Shown here in pieces: positions 35,275-47,934 of a stretch of DNA of 64,000 nucleotides (position 1 is the stretch's first letter; each line of letters begins with the position of its first letter). The DNA lies in contig JASANH010000463.1 of NCBI GenBank assembly GCA_030248295.1, positions 124,001 to 188,000 of the forward strand, given 5' to 3'. The DNA comes from Mesodorylaimus sp. YZB2_4 (Eukaryota > Nematoda > Enoplea > Dorylaimida > Dorylaimidae). The translations under genes and the position numbers were made by a program. Below the pieces are notes generated by a model. That model did no database searches. It was not told where the DNA came from and was given only the letters and a program-made list of their open reading frames with translations.

Positions 35275-36155
35275 TTTTTCAGAGGTGTAGAAGAAGGCGT
35301 ATGGTGGCCACCTTTTCTCAGTTGATCTACATATGTATGGACATGCGGTGTTCCGGGCCAAACTAGTTTGTAACAAAAACGAAAAACGGCCTTATTATTT
35401 CCAAAAAAGTCTGTAGTGACAGATCAAAAACTTTTAGACCAGCCAATGGGATAGTAGACCAGCCATCCTAAGCCCTGGCCAGGGCTTAGGATGGCTGGTC
35501 TACTCGCCCACACAAAGAGAGGACCTCACATGCCGCTCACTGCACATAGTGTATATCACTTACACACAGATGCATTCCAATGTCAGCACCAAGGCCACGT
35601 TGTCTATGTGCTGCTGCTGTTTGGACAGGCTCCACAAATGATACCAGCTGTGGTGTTTCACACGATGGCAACCTGAATATGCTAACCCACTCCTCTAGAC
35701 ATACCCTGCAGCTGATCGTGAGAACAGTGTCATGGCTAATGATTTGATGAGAGACACTCTCAACAATCCTTCCTCCCTTTCTTCCAACTTTTATGTTCAT
35801 GTTCATCTTTTACCACAGCAGCAATGGCACACTCGATGATGGAAGGACTCGTTACGCAAAATGATTTACACAGCCGCGAGTCGAACACTCGTCACTAATC
35901 CTAGGTGCGCACCCAGCCCAAGAGACAGGCACTCCTAGCCCACAATGCAGACCGTTTCAATGACCCTCTGCTCGTTGCTTACAATCAGTCGTGCTGCTGA
36001 TATTCATGCAGAAAAAGCTGCAGCACGTTTCCTAAACGATAGTGGCTGCGTTTAGCAGTGGCCGAGTAGACCAGCAATCTTTCGTCGGCTTACTGTGTGC
36101 ACTGGCTGGTCTAAAAGTTTTTGAGTCTGTCACAACAGACTTTTTTGAAAATAAT
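35275..36155. mobile_element. Composite element M2, copy 1
   Basis: Inverted repeats of about 50 bp (TTATTTCCAAAAAAGTCTGT... and ...ACAGACTTTTTTGAAAATAA) bracket 35395-36155. Inside each is a second nested inverted motif around GACCAGCCA / TGGCTGGTC, and AGCCCTGGCCAGGGCT forms a perfect short palindrome. The middle carries a minus-strand SINE-B-like segment (GCCGCGAGTCGAACACTCGTC...CACCCAGCCC). Homology to copy 2 continues about 120 bp left of the inverted repeat. Confidence 0.8.
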
Positions 36156-36392
36156 CTGATTAGCCTTCAACGATTTCTACCACGCAACTTTTAATGCACA
36201 AAGAGCGCAGAGAATGCAAAAAGAAATTTACTTGACACGTGATTATATGCCAGTACACCGCATTACAATACGCTGTAAAATAACCCCACCACAGCGTCAT
36301 CATTAAAGTCAATAAATATATGATTTCTTCGAGAGCTCAGTTTGTACAAATAGGCGTAAATACTCCCACCACAAATCCAAAAACTCTTTCTC

Positions 36393-39300
36393 TCACCCAA
36401 CATTTGATGCACCCCGTGCACTAGCGCACACAAAACACGCCGCTATACCCCTCTCCAATAGGCACTTCACATGGTAGCTATGCTGACATCGGAAACTGGC
36501 CACCTCCATTCCGCTTATACCCGGTACTCGTGAAGACGGTTCCAACAACACTGACGTGCATAGCAGACACATTGCCACGGACGGGTCGATTCTGACCCCT
36601 CTTTTCTCCAAGTATATTGATCGTTGGAAATTTTCATGGCAATCTTCAATGGTCACTCGCCGACATCCATCTTGCAGATCGATTTGTAACGAATAATCAT
36701 CCAACAGCTTGACTAAAGATTCACGCAGGCGCGGTATGACTGATCGAGCTGGTATTTTTCTGATCAAAATGGATGGATCGACATGAGTTCCAATTTGTCT
36801 CATCAACGTGGTCACAAATTCTGGTTTCTGGACTCCGTAATCGATTAGATCTTTCCACAAATCAGCATCATCGTGTTCTTTGCAGAAATCGATAGCTTGA
36901 TTGATATCCCGTGATTCATTAATGATCACACGCAAGGCTTCCTTCCGATTCCCGCCTCTCCCTAATAGAAATACGATTTCAGGCACCAGTTCGCGCTCGC
37001 GTTGTCGACAAACGTCCAAGGCTTTATCCAATCGATAATATTCATTATTGCGCAAGAATGGTAATAAACGTGGTCGATTATATTCGGCGTATAAAGTGAC
37101 CGCCAAGTCGGCGAATTCGGCACCTTCACCTCGCGCGAATAGACGATCCAAATAAGCCAATTGGAGACGAGGTTGACGGCTCAATTGGGTCATAACAGTT
37201 TGAGCAGACAAGCAATCCTCGTTTTCCAACAGTAGGCGCACAGCGAGGTCTGTGTCAATTGTCATGAGTTTCTGAATTTTATCTTTTGCCTTAAACGTGA
37301 AAATTTGGGCCTGAGAAACTAAAAATGAACCTCAGTGGTCACTGGGACCTGAACAGAACGGGCTCGCTGTGCAATACAGTGGGGCGAAGGATCCGATATC
37401 ACACACTGGTAGAGGTACCTATCACCGAAGAACAGATAATGCATCATATACTGTACTCCATCGTATTCAGCAGAGACCTGAATCGCCTGTGGCATGCCGT
37501 TTTCTGTGACTTATCTCAGAGATTTGAATGCATACAAACAAATTCTATCGTGTTACTTTCTTTATCCTCTACGAGATCATCTAATCAACTCAAATACTTG
37601 GAGCCTGTCTGCCTGCGGTGTGGATATAAGGGGCTCACCATTTTCCTCCCCAGCCTGCAAAGCCTGCTCGAATCGATTAGATCGACTTACCAATGGAAAC
37701 AACTGATATCGATCGATCAAGTGAAATACGTATTTGTCTTCCAATTTTAAATAAATTTGAAACGCTCGTTCGTATTTTCGTTCGTAAGCATACAGCTGAG
37801 CTAACGCCATCAACAACACTCGATTCTCCAATTCCAGATTCTTAGCCACAGCACTCGATAAGGACGGAGGCACTTGACCTCCAGCGCCAGCGACAGATGG
37901 CGGATCGTAAAGACGCGTCAGAGTTTCATTGATCATCGCTCCAACTCGATACAAATCTGGTGACCATTCCGTGACATACTTTTTAAACCCTTGAACATCA
38001 TCGTCCAAAAAATCCAGTAACACAGCTTGATAACATTCAGCTTCCAACTGTGGATCATGTGTCGGCAAATAAGGTGCTATCTTTTTCAATTGACGATGTT
38101 GTTCGAATGTAGTAACGTATTCTTCCCAAAGATCTTTATGACGACCGCATACTTCCGTGCATAATTTTGCCGCCTCCTCGTATCGACCTTCAAGGAGCAA
38201 ATGACGAAGGAATTCAGTTGCCACGAGATGCGCATTGTATTTTGACAAACGTTCGCGGCGCTCCTTCGCAAATGATAAAGCGCGTTCATAATGTTTGTTG
38301 GAAAGAAGCCACTCGATATGGTCGTCGTCGTTCGATGGGCGGACCTGAAACGAAAGGAGCTGCTGTACTGTAGCTCTGTAGATTCGAACTCATACATGAG
38401 TTAAGCGGGCAGACGGTGTAAGCCTTGCGGTTAAGTGACAGACTATACCTACTGCTGCATCCGTGGTAGGCAACTAGCGAGGATAACTTTACACTGAGTG
38501 CAAAATCATCACTTAACGCTAGCGAAGAGCCAACGAAAGTTACGCGAGGTGTAAAGTCACTGCGACGTCCTATGCCCTGCAAGCTCCACGGAACCCCCTT
38601 CTACCAGTGTACCTCGCGATCATCGTAACTCAACTAACCTGAATCAAATCCTTATTGCACAGTAGGAAATACATGTCGTCTTCACCCAACGCCGCCATAT
38701 GGAAATTAGTGCAAAGAAGTTTCTCCGAATCCCGCATTTCGATGATGTCTTCAGATACGACAAAGAATGAATTGAACGTTAGCGGTTCGACTAGCAACAC
38801 TCTAGGATACATGGGTCTTTCCAATCCCTCTTCGCCACCATCTCCCATTTCTGTTTTCACCAACTTCTGCCCCGAGGATGAGTCATCACCGTCCAATGGG
38901 CGACGACACACGCAGAACAGTACCAATTCGTGCCACATCGCTGTCGCATCGATCGATGGTCGAGATGCACCAGACGCGGGAGCAGGCGCCATCGAAGTGC
39001 CACCACCCGAAGCGAATGCTACACCGGCAACGTAACGAAGAGGAATGTCCCATAAATAGCGGATTTCTACCATTTTGTTCCTCATGTCTGGCGCCACTGC
39101 AGCGGCGTCCCTTATCGCGCATATCGTAACCGTATTGGCCCAACCTATGACGAAATTTCGATCATCATACCAGCAGATACGAGCTGGATACAATTCGCAG
39201 CGTAATGTCAGATCGTGACGGCGTTCAACGTGCGTGATCATCATTTCGGAAGACTTATCGTAAACTCGAACGCCAGTGTCGTTGGCAAAAGCGATGTAGG

Positions 39301-40041
39301 AACCTGAAGAGTCAGGATGGACACCTGAAGGTCGGCATGCTACTTCACACTTTCTTCGAATACCTTACCTCTCCACGTGATGACATGAATATAACCGTCG
39401 CGTTCCTTGCCTGCGAACACATCGTATTGCTTGTGTCTCGTGAACAACCCTCGTTCGTGGACGATCAGATTCCGATCACCGGTCACGAATCGACGGGCCG
39501 ATGTGGAGCGCGCGTAGTCTGGATCAATAGCCACGGCTCGTACTGGTCGATCCATGACAACGATTTGGCCCAATTGACCATCGCATAATCCATAAACGGC
39601 CACTTTGCCATCATTGGCGCAACTGGCTATAAATTCGCCAGCCCCATCGATACTCAGTTGATTAACGGCAACTGTGTGAGGACGTACGACTTTCTTGGGT
39701 ATCATATTACCCGCGTGATCCAAAACGTAAACGCATCCGTACTGAGTACCCACTACTAAATATTTGCAGTGAATGGCAAAACAACTAGCCGCGTCTTGGC
39801 TATTGAAAATTTTAGTTAAATCGTTTAAAATTCGAATATATTTGAACGGTGGCTCACTAATTTCCTCTTCTTCATCATCTTCTAAGTCGCTGTCATGGTC
39901 TTTTTCTTTCTTATCGTCTCTAATTACGGTTTCAACTGGCAGTTGGTCTGTTGGCGAAGGGGAGAATACATTTTGATTCATTTCGCTTGCGGAACTGTCC
40001 AATTCCTGGGAAGTTGTCAAAACTAATTTTTGTTCTTCCAT
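36393..40041 (-). CDS. VPS41: VPS41, HOPS complex subunit (4 exons, ~956 aa)
   Basis: Exons on the minus strand are 40041-39369, 39303-38639, 38344-37691 and 37271-36393. Phases agree and the total is 957 codons. The acidic N-terminus (DDEEEEISEPPFKYIRIL) leads into a WD40-like propeller (DAASCFAIHCKYLVVGTQYG, SIDGAGEFIASCANDGKVAV). CHCR/clathrin-type helical repeats follow (DDDHIEWLLSNKHYERAL, LYAEYNRPRLLPFLRNN, IGTHVDPSILIRKIP). A C-terminal RING-H2 has CLLC, CQHSYHVKC and CFVC. This is the full VPS41 order; human is 854 residues. VPS41 links Rab7/Arl8-positive vesicles to SNARE fusion at lysosomes as part of HOPS. The extra length lies in the acidic N-terminus and a Gly/Ser/Glu-rich loop in exon 2 (near 38.85-39.0 kb). 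An ATG at 40164 in the same open frame could add about 41 residues; 40041 was chosen for human-like length and its ACAATGG context. Confidence 0.97.
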
Positions 40042-40100
40042 TGTCCGAGGTTTAGGTGCGTATCCAAAATAACCTTTTGCGTCCAATCTAATTCGACGAA

Positions 40101-40113
40101 CTGTAAAAACGCG
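40101..40113 (-). other. Splice acceptor upstream of the VPS41 start
   Basis: The minus strand reads GCGCGTTTTTACAG, ending 59 nt before the chosen ATG. It could end a 5'UTR intron or receive a spliced leader. If used, the ATG at 40164 is excluded from the mRNA. Confidence 0.35.
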
Positions 40114-40426
40114 CTTTGATGTGCAGGTTTCTTCGGGAGCAGCAATTTGTGGCGCTAGATTCAAATGATTTTTCTGCTACTTCGCTTTCTTTCAGACCAC
40201 AGTTGGTCGAACCAGAGTCAGGTTTCACGGTATCTTGTAGCTGTTGTGCTTTTAAAAACCTTTGGCGCGAAATTTGAATATAAAAATACGTTATTTTGTC
40301 TCAAGAAAAGTAAATTCAGTGATTGATCAGTTCGATTGACAGTGAAAACGAAAGCCATCCGTGCCCCTAAAGTAACCTTTGTTGATAGCGGCCGTACACC
40401 CACGTACCCCCGTCCTAAACATTCAC

Positions 40427-41464
40427 GGGGCCGTTCAAATACGACGTCGTACGCCAGGGGGGAGGGGGGGTCAAAGGCAAAACGACATCGTTTTTACACT
40501 ACTTTAGGTATTCCAGGGTTTTTCCTCCCTTTCGAACTCTTCTGCTGGAGCCTAATTGCGGTCAGATGAGCACAGGTCCGCCACTTTTGGGTCACCTAAT
40601 CATGATAGTTTCATGAACCCATGATAGTTTCATTAGGTCTGTTTGCGATCCATGAACCCTCTCTGACCTTGCACACCAGGGCGTGAGGGACTCAGCCAGT
40701 AACATAGAGGTGCTACGAGTGGAGAGACGGAAGCCAAACGAGGAGACAGTCTAAGGGGCAAGGCTCGAAGCCCGCCCGCCATCGTCCAAGAAAGTCGGTG
40801 TCCAATCGATGATGTCCTCGTGTGGAGGCGCTCCTAGTGGGGACGCGCAGAGGGAAGCTGGTGTGTGAGCTGGTTCCCGCATAGCCTCGCTTAGAAGGTT
40901 TGAATGCTGGCCAGCTGGAGGCAAAAACGGGCTTCAGTCCAAAACACTTTTTAAAGCAAAAAAGTTAAAGTTTGAAAAAGAAAAATGTGCTCTATCATAA
41001 AGAGTTATTCGTTTTGCTTTTATACTGCTATTCGATTTTCGACGAGTGCATTTCAAAAATTGACAAACAATCTTTGGGAACTAAAGGCGTACAGTCAAGC
41101 TGTGAAACCATCAGCACATTTTACCTCTACCCTAATTGTTACTAAAATCAAATTACTAAATGTCTCTTCTGTAAACATTCCGAAAAACATTGTTGGAATG
41201 TATACTAATATGAGGATGGGAACATGTGGACTCGTACGAAGTATGGACATGAGCAGCGGCAGGGTGAAGTGCGCCGATACTCATGAAATTTTTTGAAGTA
41301 CCCATGTCTTTACTCCCCCCTTTGCAGTTAAGGGGGGGTATTGGCTTGTACGACGTCGAAAAGAAGGGGTCAGGCGCAAAACGACAAAATACGATAGGGC
41401 GGGGGGGGGGGGAGGGGGGTCAAAAATTGCTGATTTGAATACGACGTCGTTTTTTAACGGCCCC
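40427..41464. mobile_element. Non-autonomous DNA transposon M3-like (GGGGCC termini), copy 2
   Basis: It begins GGGGCCGTTCAAATACGACG and ends ACGTCGTTTTTTAACGGCCC-C, the inverted form. ACGACGTCGT, itself a palindrome, occurs at both ends. Subterminal G-runs (near 40455 and 41400-41417) lie just inside each end. A SINE-A fragment is nested at 40645-40940. The flanks (CAC/ACA) show no clean 3-bp duplication. Size and end structure parallel 33107-34153, but the interiors differ. Confidence 0.8.
40645..40940 (+). mobile_element. SINE-A fragment nested in the M3-like element
   Basis: It matches 13850-14163 from GAACCC(T)CTCTGACCTTGCAC to GAAGGTTTGAATGCTGGCC and ends GGGCTTCAGTCC. The tRNA head is lost. 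Confidence 0.85.
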
Positions 41465-42064
41465 ACAGGACCAAACTGTTTTCGATAGACTAATCCACAG
41501 TTTCTGGCAAGTTAACAGCAAGCTTTAGATCCCCGACGTTTACCCTTTACCCTTCTGCAGCGTTGATACAGTTAAGTGAACTGAAACTGAATCTCCTCGT
41601 CAAAACTTCGTTACTTTCCAGCTTCATCTTGTTCATACCAGACAACTTCACTCGTCACTGCACGCTTCAGAATCCACTTATCCAGTTTTTGACCGATCCC
41701 TGACCACATCATAGCTTCACTGAAACGTCTCCAGTACATCACAATGCCATGACTTCACCGCACTTTCAGCTTCATCGTCCGCTTTTTAGCTTTCGTCCAT
41801 CGTTGCCTAGCGATACATCGCCTTCGAGCTTCGCTAGTTGATATTTCGCCAGTAATTTCACGTCCACACCGTTGCTTTGAACTGCCCTTGACCCATCATT
41901 GATTTGATGCTGATGAACCGTTTCGTCGTCGGATTGATCTCGCCATTGACATTGACCTTGGTCGATCTCCCTGGTTTGATGTTGCCACTAACTTGTGGTG
42001 CATTGCATCGCGTCGTTGATTCGGCGGTGTCAGTTAGTTTCCTCATTTACCGACCCCGGAGGGA

Positions 42065-42145
42065 TGGAAGGCGAAGCACCCACCAGGGTTTGAACCTGGA
42101 TTTGTCCGGCCCGCAAGTCGCTGCGTTACAAGCACCCGTCACGGT
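42065..42145 (-). repeat. tRNA-like relic
   Basis: The minus strand carries CAGGTTCAAACCCTGG, a perfect T-arm/B-box hairpin, preceded about 50 bases upstream by GTGACGGGTGCTTGTAACGC and followed by TGGGTGC, which pairs with GCACC near its start. The D-arm is poor, so a SINE head or tRNA pseudogene is more likely than a working tRNA. Confidence 0.45.
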
Positions 42146-42754
42146 GTTCGGCATGAAACTTATGACTGAATCATTTTAGAATCATATTGTTTTCAAATTG
42201 GCGCGTTTCTAAAATTAGTGACCTGCTTTCAGTTGTTCGTGCAAAGATACAAGAGAAATAAGACGCAGCTAACAATTGCTGGTCCAAATCCTGTTGATCG
42301 CGTGTTGGAGGAAACTTTGTCATGCTTGAAAAGCCCTAAGCTGCTGTAAATGAAATGGATCCGTTTGCATTTGCGTCAAACCATACATCGAGAAAAATTG
42401 CCATCTTTAAAAAAAATTGCTGTAGCTTATCAGTTCCTGCTACGTTAGCGCTAATGACTGAAGGAGTTTTCAATTCAATGAGCCCCACGTTGTAAGGAGT
42501 CGGTAAAGTCCTGCGGGTTTTTGAATTCTTGCGTGGTATGGAGGAAGAGTGCTGGGAAAAAACTCGAAGGGCTCGTCTAAACTCAGTTAACAGACATCAG
42601 GCTTCGATCTCCGTGTTCCAACGCTTAGGTTTCGAGGTTTCTTCCACAAAAAACCTGACAGCAGATATTTCAAAAACCTCGCAGGAGTTGCAGGCGGTCA
42701 TACATATTATTCGTTTCACTATGTATACAAGATCTCCATGCACTGACTACTGCT

Positions 42755-42970
42755 TCCCAGATTCCAAAAAGTCGATTTCCAGGGTGGATTCTACATGGAT
42801 TCCACGTCAAAAACTTACGTCTCCACATCATTTCCAGAATAAAAGCCATGTGGAATCCATACTAGACATGGACGATTTCCAGTATGGATTCCACATGTTT
42901 CCACAATGAAAAGAATGCAACTTAGATCTATGTAACCCTAACTGTACCACTTACATGCCCACTATAATTG
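42755..42970. repeat. M4 repeat, copy 1 (CATGTGGAATCC words)
   Basis: CCCAGATTCCAAAAAG is followed by many variants of GGATTCCACATG / CATGTGGAATCC in both orientations. The inverted copy is at 46965-47210, ending in CAGAATCTGGG. Both are non-coding and hairpin-rich. Confidence 0.65.
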
Positions 42971-43648
42971 AAACGACCCACCACTCATCTACTCCCACTT
43001 TACTAATTACATATGCGTGTTAGAGATGACGAAAAATGATCGAATAATGGAATGATGCCACCAATATCTTGCAAAATTGTAAATCCATCTAATCAGTTCC
43101 CTGACCCGGCAAAAAACTGTCGTCGGTACGGAGTGGATGTTTATTCAAAGCAAGTAATTTTTTTCTCCATTCATTCTCGTCTCCCGCATCGTAGTTGGGC
43201 GGCTTTCGAGCATTTGGTAAGATAACTGAGCGTCCATACAGCGACTCCGTCCAATAAAACTTGAAAAAACAGGATTCAAAATTAAGACACTGATTGATTC
43301 ATTGAATAAAGTCGTAACAAAGTTTGCGAAAGTTCTAATTGTAAGAATCAGATCTTATCACAGCTCTGAATTTTTATGGTGTTTAATGCGCTGCTTCATT
43401 TGATTGCAGGAAAAAGAATCATGATGACTTTCAAGAATTGATAAAAAAAATACCAACTTAATTTTTAGAATCCACGAGAGTAGGTTATGAACAAATTGAG
43501 GGAGTATGAGGGATAAGTTTTTGTTATTTAGTCAATCATAAAATTATACTCGAAATCACTGGCTTAAGCCCCACCAGAGTGGCTGACCCATGATCGAGCC
43601 CATCTACATACCATTGCTTCCGCCGCCTGCATTCGGTTCCCCAGGAAT

Positions 43649-44970
43649 TCATCCAACCTTTTTTGCGCTCTCCGACCACTGATCCCATTTTTTTCGAGAA
43701 AATAATTCGATTTGTTGTGAAATAGTAGCCTTTCGATCCTCAGTATCGGTCGCCTGCAGCTCCGCGATCAGCTTCACATGCGCGTCATCCTTAGACCAAA
43801 TTCCTAATCCCCAATATCGCTTGAGTATCACTGCAATGAAAATAAAGGTGAGCCAAACAAAGTCTTGAGCCGGCTATGCTTGCTATGCCTCACGAATAAG
43901 AACCAAATTCTAATCTTCTAGTGCCTGCGCAACCTGTTTTATTCAAAATAACATACTTTCAACGAGTTAGGCTCCTTCCGGATCTCGTGCATTTATCAGC
44001 TTTCTGTCCGCATCATCACCGCCGCCATTCCGAAGGCTGAACATGTAGAAGTACATGTCGTCTCCAAAAAATGCCGAGCGACCTAATAAACGAAGTGATC
44101 CTGTAATTAACTGCAAAAGAGGAAACCGAATAAATTACAGCAGCATAAGCAAACTGCTTGTCGCTCCTGCCAGAATTCTTTAAATACAGTTCGTTGAGTT
44201 CTTGTGAACGATCGATATCCATGTATTGGACTGGCTTGTCCAAAAGAACTGTTGCTTAAGCAAAGATCAACCCGCTGGCTCGTGGTATGGTCTAAAAATG
44301 AATCAGCTCTCACTGACGCCCAAGTTCACACAATCCATATCGCATAGTCTACCTTGCTCGATATCGATCGATTGATATCTGATGTTTTTCGAATCGTAAC
44401 GTCTTGCTTAGATAAATTGCTGACCATTTTCTGCAGGTTCTGGACCTCTTGCCGCAGTGACTGCGAGTCACGTTCTCGCGCATGCCGTTCCTTTTCCAAC
44501 AACCCAATAATTTTTTGCAGTCTTCAGACGAAGGCGCCTTCGACTTTGTGGTTTTGCGTTCTTAGGCATCGGAGATCCTAACCGCGAACGGCGAGAATCA
44601 CCTAAAATCAAGGGTAATCAGTCTCTTAATTTATCTAATATTTCTCAAGATGACGTTCGCTTACAAAGTTTACGTGACAACTAACAGAAAAACAGATGAG
44701 AATCACCATTGTTTGCGCCCCAGATTGGAGTGGGAGACCTTGAACGGAAGCGGACCAAATTTTCTAAAACTTCAGACTCTAGCAGATAAGAAATCAATTA
44801 TTAAAAATCATGCTCACCATTATCAGTTGCACAGCTTTCGTCGCTTCGTTCATGGTCAGAATCAGAATCGCTCGTTTCTTTTTGCAGGCGCTATTGGCGT
44901 TCCACAGAAAGCTGGTAAAAATATTCTTCCAGCACTTGACTGGCGTCCTGCGCAGCGGTCTTATCAGCAT
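43649..44970 (-). CDS. Unidentified multi-exon gene, coiled-coil and C-terminal part
   Basis: On the minus strand: an acidic/Ser exon at 44970-44818 (DADKTAAQDASQ..., SDSDSDHERSDESC); a basic segment (SPMPKNAKPQSRRRLRL) leading to a coiled coil (LLEKERHARERDSQSLRQEV) within 44601-44353; an exon at about 44250-44130 (VQYMDIDRSQELNELYLKNS); a segment SLRLLGRSAFFGDDMYFYMF at about 44101-44040; and a last exon 43831-43649 (DDAHVKLIAELQATDTEDRK) ending AKKVG and TGA. The gap between the third and fourth pieces would be a 28-nt intron (GTAATT...TTTGCAG). The first exon has an in-frame TAG and the coiled-coil exon needs a one-base frame change. So it is either a gene with further tiny introns or a decaying copy. 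Acidic and basic patches plus a coiled coil suggest a nuclear or scaffolding protein, but I do not recognise it. Confidence 0.5.
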
Positions 44971-45629
44971 CTGAAAAGAAATGGTAAAAGGTATTAGCAC
45001 TTACTGATAGAAAATGTACTAGAAGAGGATATCTTCCTTAAACTTTCTTAAACCAATTAGCTTCACGGGCCCGTGAAGCTTTTAATTAGAGCTTTCTTTT
45101 GTGCCTTAAACAGCCCGTATTTTCCAAACTGGCTTTTTCTCACAAAGATTGCACCGTGACGCTGAGATTTTGCCTAGACTGTGTGAGAAATAAGTGCGAT
45201 GGGAAATACGGGAAATCACAAACACTGGTTATGTCAAGTTCGACTAATCCCTAATGCAAAGATGAGGAATCTGAATGAAGATTAGTGGAGGTGGAGATAG
45301 ACTCGCCGAGCGTTCATATCTCTAGATACGACCATTTTTTAAGGAAAACAGAATGATTCAGGTTAATTCACTCAACTGAATCTTTATAGAAATGGGTAAG
45401 ACAGGAGATTCCGGGACTTGACTGCTTGCTACAAGGTTTTTACTGGCAAGTGCAACTTCTGTAGTTGTCAGAGGGTGCATAAAATCCTGAAAAAATCAGA
45501 GCGATAAACGATGCACTGACAATAATTGGCCCTGCATTCCAATTTAGATTATATAAGATATAATTACGTATAATCGATATCAGGCTTAAAGCATAGTCTC
45601 AGACTTTCCACCTTCCCAACTTTGAGCAC

Positions 45630-45965
45630 AACTATTCAATCTGCAAGGTCATACACAAATCTCATATTAGCCTCAAATTTTGTAGATTTTTTCTCAAGCT
45701 GCACAATGGCTTGCCTTTCCTTCACAATCCGGTTCTCGCTTTTTGTTTCCTATGTCGACCAGACGACGATTCTCGTTTCGCCGGCGATCTAAATTCACTT
45801 TTTAATTGGATGTACAAGGGTGGAGCAGTTTGGAACAAGTTTTTTAGCATTCACTTTGAAGCCCTATCAATATCAGATATACACATTTAATAGCTGGTCT
45901 TAGCTCTTGGCACTCTGTCTGTCACCTCCAGCAAAATCTGTGGCCTCCTGTGAGAGGCTCACAGT
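45630..45965. repeat. Left arm of the second palindrome
   Basis: Its reverse complement is at 46175-46555. Matching blocks include GAGGCTAATATGAGATTTGT, GGCAAGC-ATTGTGCAG, CTGGTCGACATAGG, GGTGGAGCAGTTTGGAACAA and CCACAGATTTTGCTGGAGG. This arm lacks about 60 bases present in the right arm. The ~210-bp spacer is unique. Confidence 0.85.
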
Positions 45966-46174
45966 GGTGTTCAGCTTGGTTTTGACATCGATCGGGATGG
46001 GTGGGTCAAGCGATCTAAGTAGTGGGTGGTCAACAGTCCAGTCATTAAACAGATCCTCTGCATTTCAAAACGAGGAAGAGCTTTAACCTTTGATGACGAT
46101 TTACATACGCGTGATAAGCACAGGTTCAATTCTCCCATCCAGCTCCACAAGCATAGAATTCCGTCGATTCCCTT

Positions 46175-46555
46175 ATACCTCACAGGAGGCCACAGATTTG
46201 CTGGAGGCGACACACAGAGAGCCAAGAGCTAAGACCAGCTATGAATTTGTTTATAGCTGATATTGATAGGGCTTCAAAGTGAATGCTGAAAAACTTGTTC
46301 CAAACTGCTCCACCCTTGTATTGTACATCCAGTGAAATAGTAGATTTAGATCTCAAATTTATAGATAATATGTACTCAGCAAACCAGCTTGGATGGAACG
46401 TCGGCGAAACGAATTTCGTCATCTGGTCGACATAGGAAGCCAAAAGCGAAAACCGGATTGTGAAGGAAAGGCAAGCTATTGTGCAGTTTAAGAAAAAAAC
46501 TAGGTACAAAATTTGAGGCTAATATGAGATTTGTGTATAACCTTGCAGATTGAAA
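46175..46555. repeat. Right arm of the second palindrome
   Basis: It is the inverted partner of 45630-45965, with an extra stretch near 46350-46410. Arms are similar but clearly diverged. No coding capacity or terminal duplication is visible. Confidence 0.85.
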
Positions 46556-46964
46556 CGATAATGTGCTTTTTGCAGGAGCCTTGATGTCGACTTACAAAGT
46601 ACACACCAGCGTAGACTGTAATGCAGCTGTGGATATTCGAAGGTCAAAGCTGAAAAATGCCATCAAACCTTTTTAGAGGAAAACGTAAGAGCATGTTTTC
46701 TGTATTTCGGCTCTGCGTCGTAATGATTTTGCTTTTCAGAACTGTACACTGGTGAACTGGTCCACTGCACACTGTTTGTGTCGCTTCTGTTACCGCAATG
46801 TTTGGGTAGAGGAATGTGTTCCATGGCCCATGTACCTACACTACTACCAATGTTGGACTGTGTCGCATAATTGCTAGTCATTTATTTGATTTGTTCTCTT
46901 GAATTTTAAGTTTGGAATTATTCTAGGGTCTTGAAAATAAAACGATGTATAGTTTTGGTAAAGA

Positions 46965-47210
46965 CATGGGTTAGGGCTAAGCACTCAAAAGGGTTGGGTC
47001 AATAGTAGAACCTAGATCTACGTGGATTTGACAGAAGGTGTCTGGATAACATCTAATTCCACAGTAGATCCATGTGGAATGTCGGTTTTTCCACCCTAGA
47101 TTCTATGTGGACCACGGAATGGATCTTCGTGGATGGGGAGGACTTGTATTGGAATCTCCGTAGAATCTGCTGTAGATTTTGATTTTTTCAGAATCTGGGT
47201 ATTGCTGAGG
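46965..47210. repeat. M4 repeat, copy 2 (inverted)
   Basis: Words such as ATCCATGTGGAATG, ATTCTATGTGGACC and GGATCTTCGTGGAT recur, ending in TTTTTTCAGAATCTGGGTAT. This is the reverse complement of the start of the copy at 42755. Confidence 0.6.
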
Positions 47211-47709
47211 AAAATTAGAGCTAATAACAACCTGATAAAACTTGCGGATCCTTAGTGTTCTGTTTCAGCTTCTGATGGAATGCTCAGCGGATATTACATA
47301 GAAGTAAAGACCACCCCCAATCATGAGCTACTTCTCCTTACGATTAGGCTGGCTTTAGCTTCGATAGGTCGTCACTGTTAATTCCATTTGTCTTTTAGCC
47401 CTGGCTTTTTTCTTTTGTCTTCGATAGGCTGCCTTTTAGTTCCTTGCGTCTGCTTGCCTTCTCGTAATGTCAGTAATGTCAGCATGTTTTTGCCATAGAA
47501 CATGTGTTGTGAAAAAGGAATGTGAGTGGTCTTACGAATAGACTTTTTGCCTTCTCAAAGATAGTATCGGGTATAGTAGAGGCATATAAGAAGTATTTTT
47601 GTTGGTTTTCATGCCGCCTGTATATCTAAGTACACATTCAAAAAATCTGCGCATCTCATCATCAGGCATGGTAGAGATGTAAGAGTTTCTGACTCTGAAA
47701 TGGTCGACC

Positions 47710-47905
47710 TGGGTCGTTGCCTGAGAATTAAGGCGTCTTTCTCTCACGCTGGGAGCGCAGTAACAAGGGAGGGTTCGACTCCCGCCCCGGTACAAAATGA
47801 TTGTCACATATGTGTTCCCTAGCCCACGAGTGCGCTGTACAGTGCTTGGCAATGGATAAAGTATGACATGACATCTGTAGGCGGGTAATCTCATGGGCGC
47901 AGGTT
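47710..47905 (+). mobile_element. tRNA-derived SINE (family B)
   Basis: It contains AATTAAGGCGTCTTTCTCTC with ACGCTGGGAGCGC, then GGGTTCGACTCCCGCCCCGG (B box and acceptor stem) and the ACAAAATGATTGTCACATAT tail region. It is the plus-strand counterpart of 19640-19835. It directly abuts the M2 element starting at about 47935. Confidence 0.8.
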
Positions 47906-47934
47906 CACATTCCGCTTTATGTTTCTGTTTTTCT

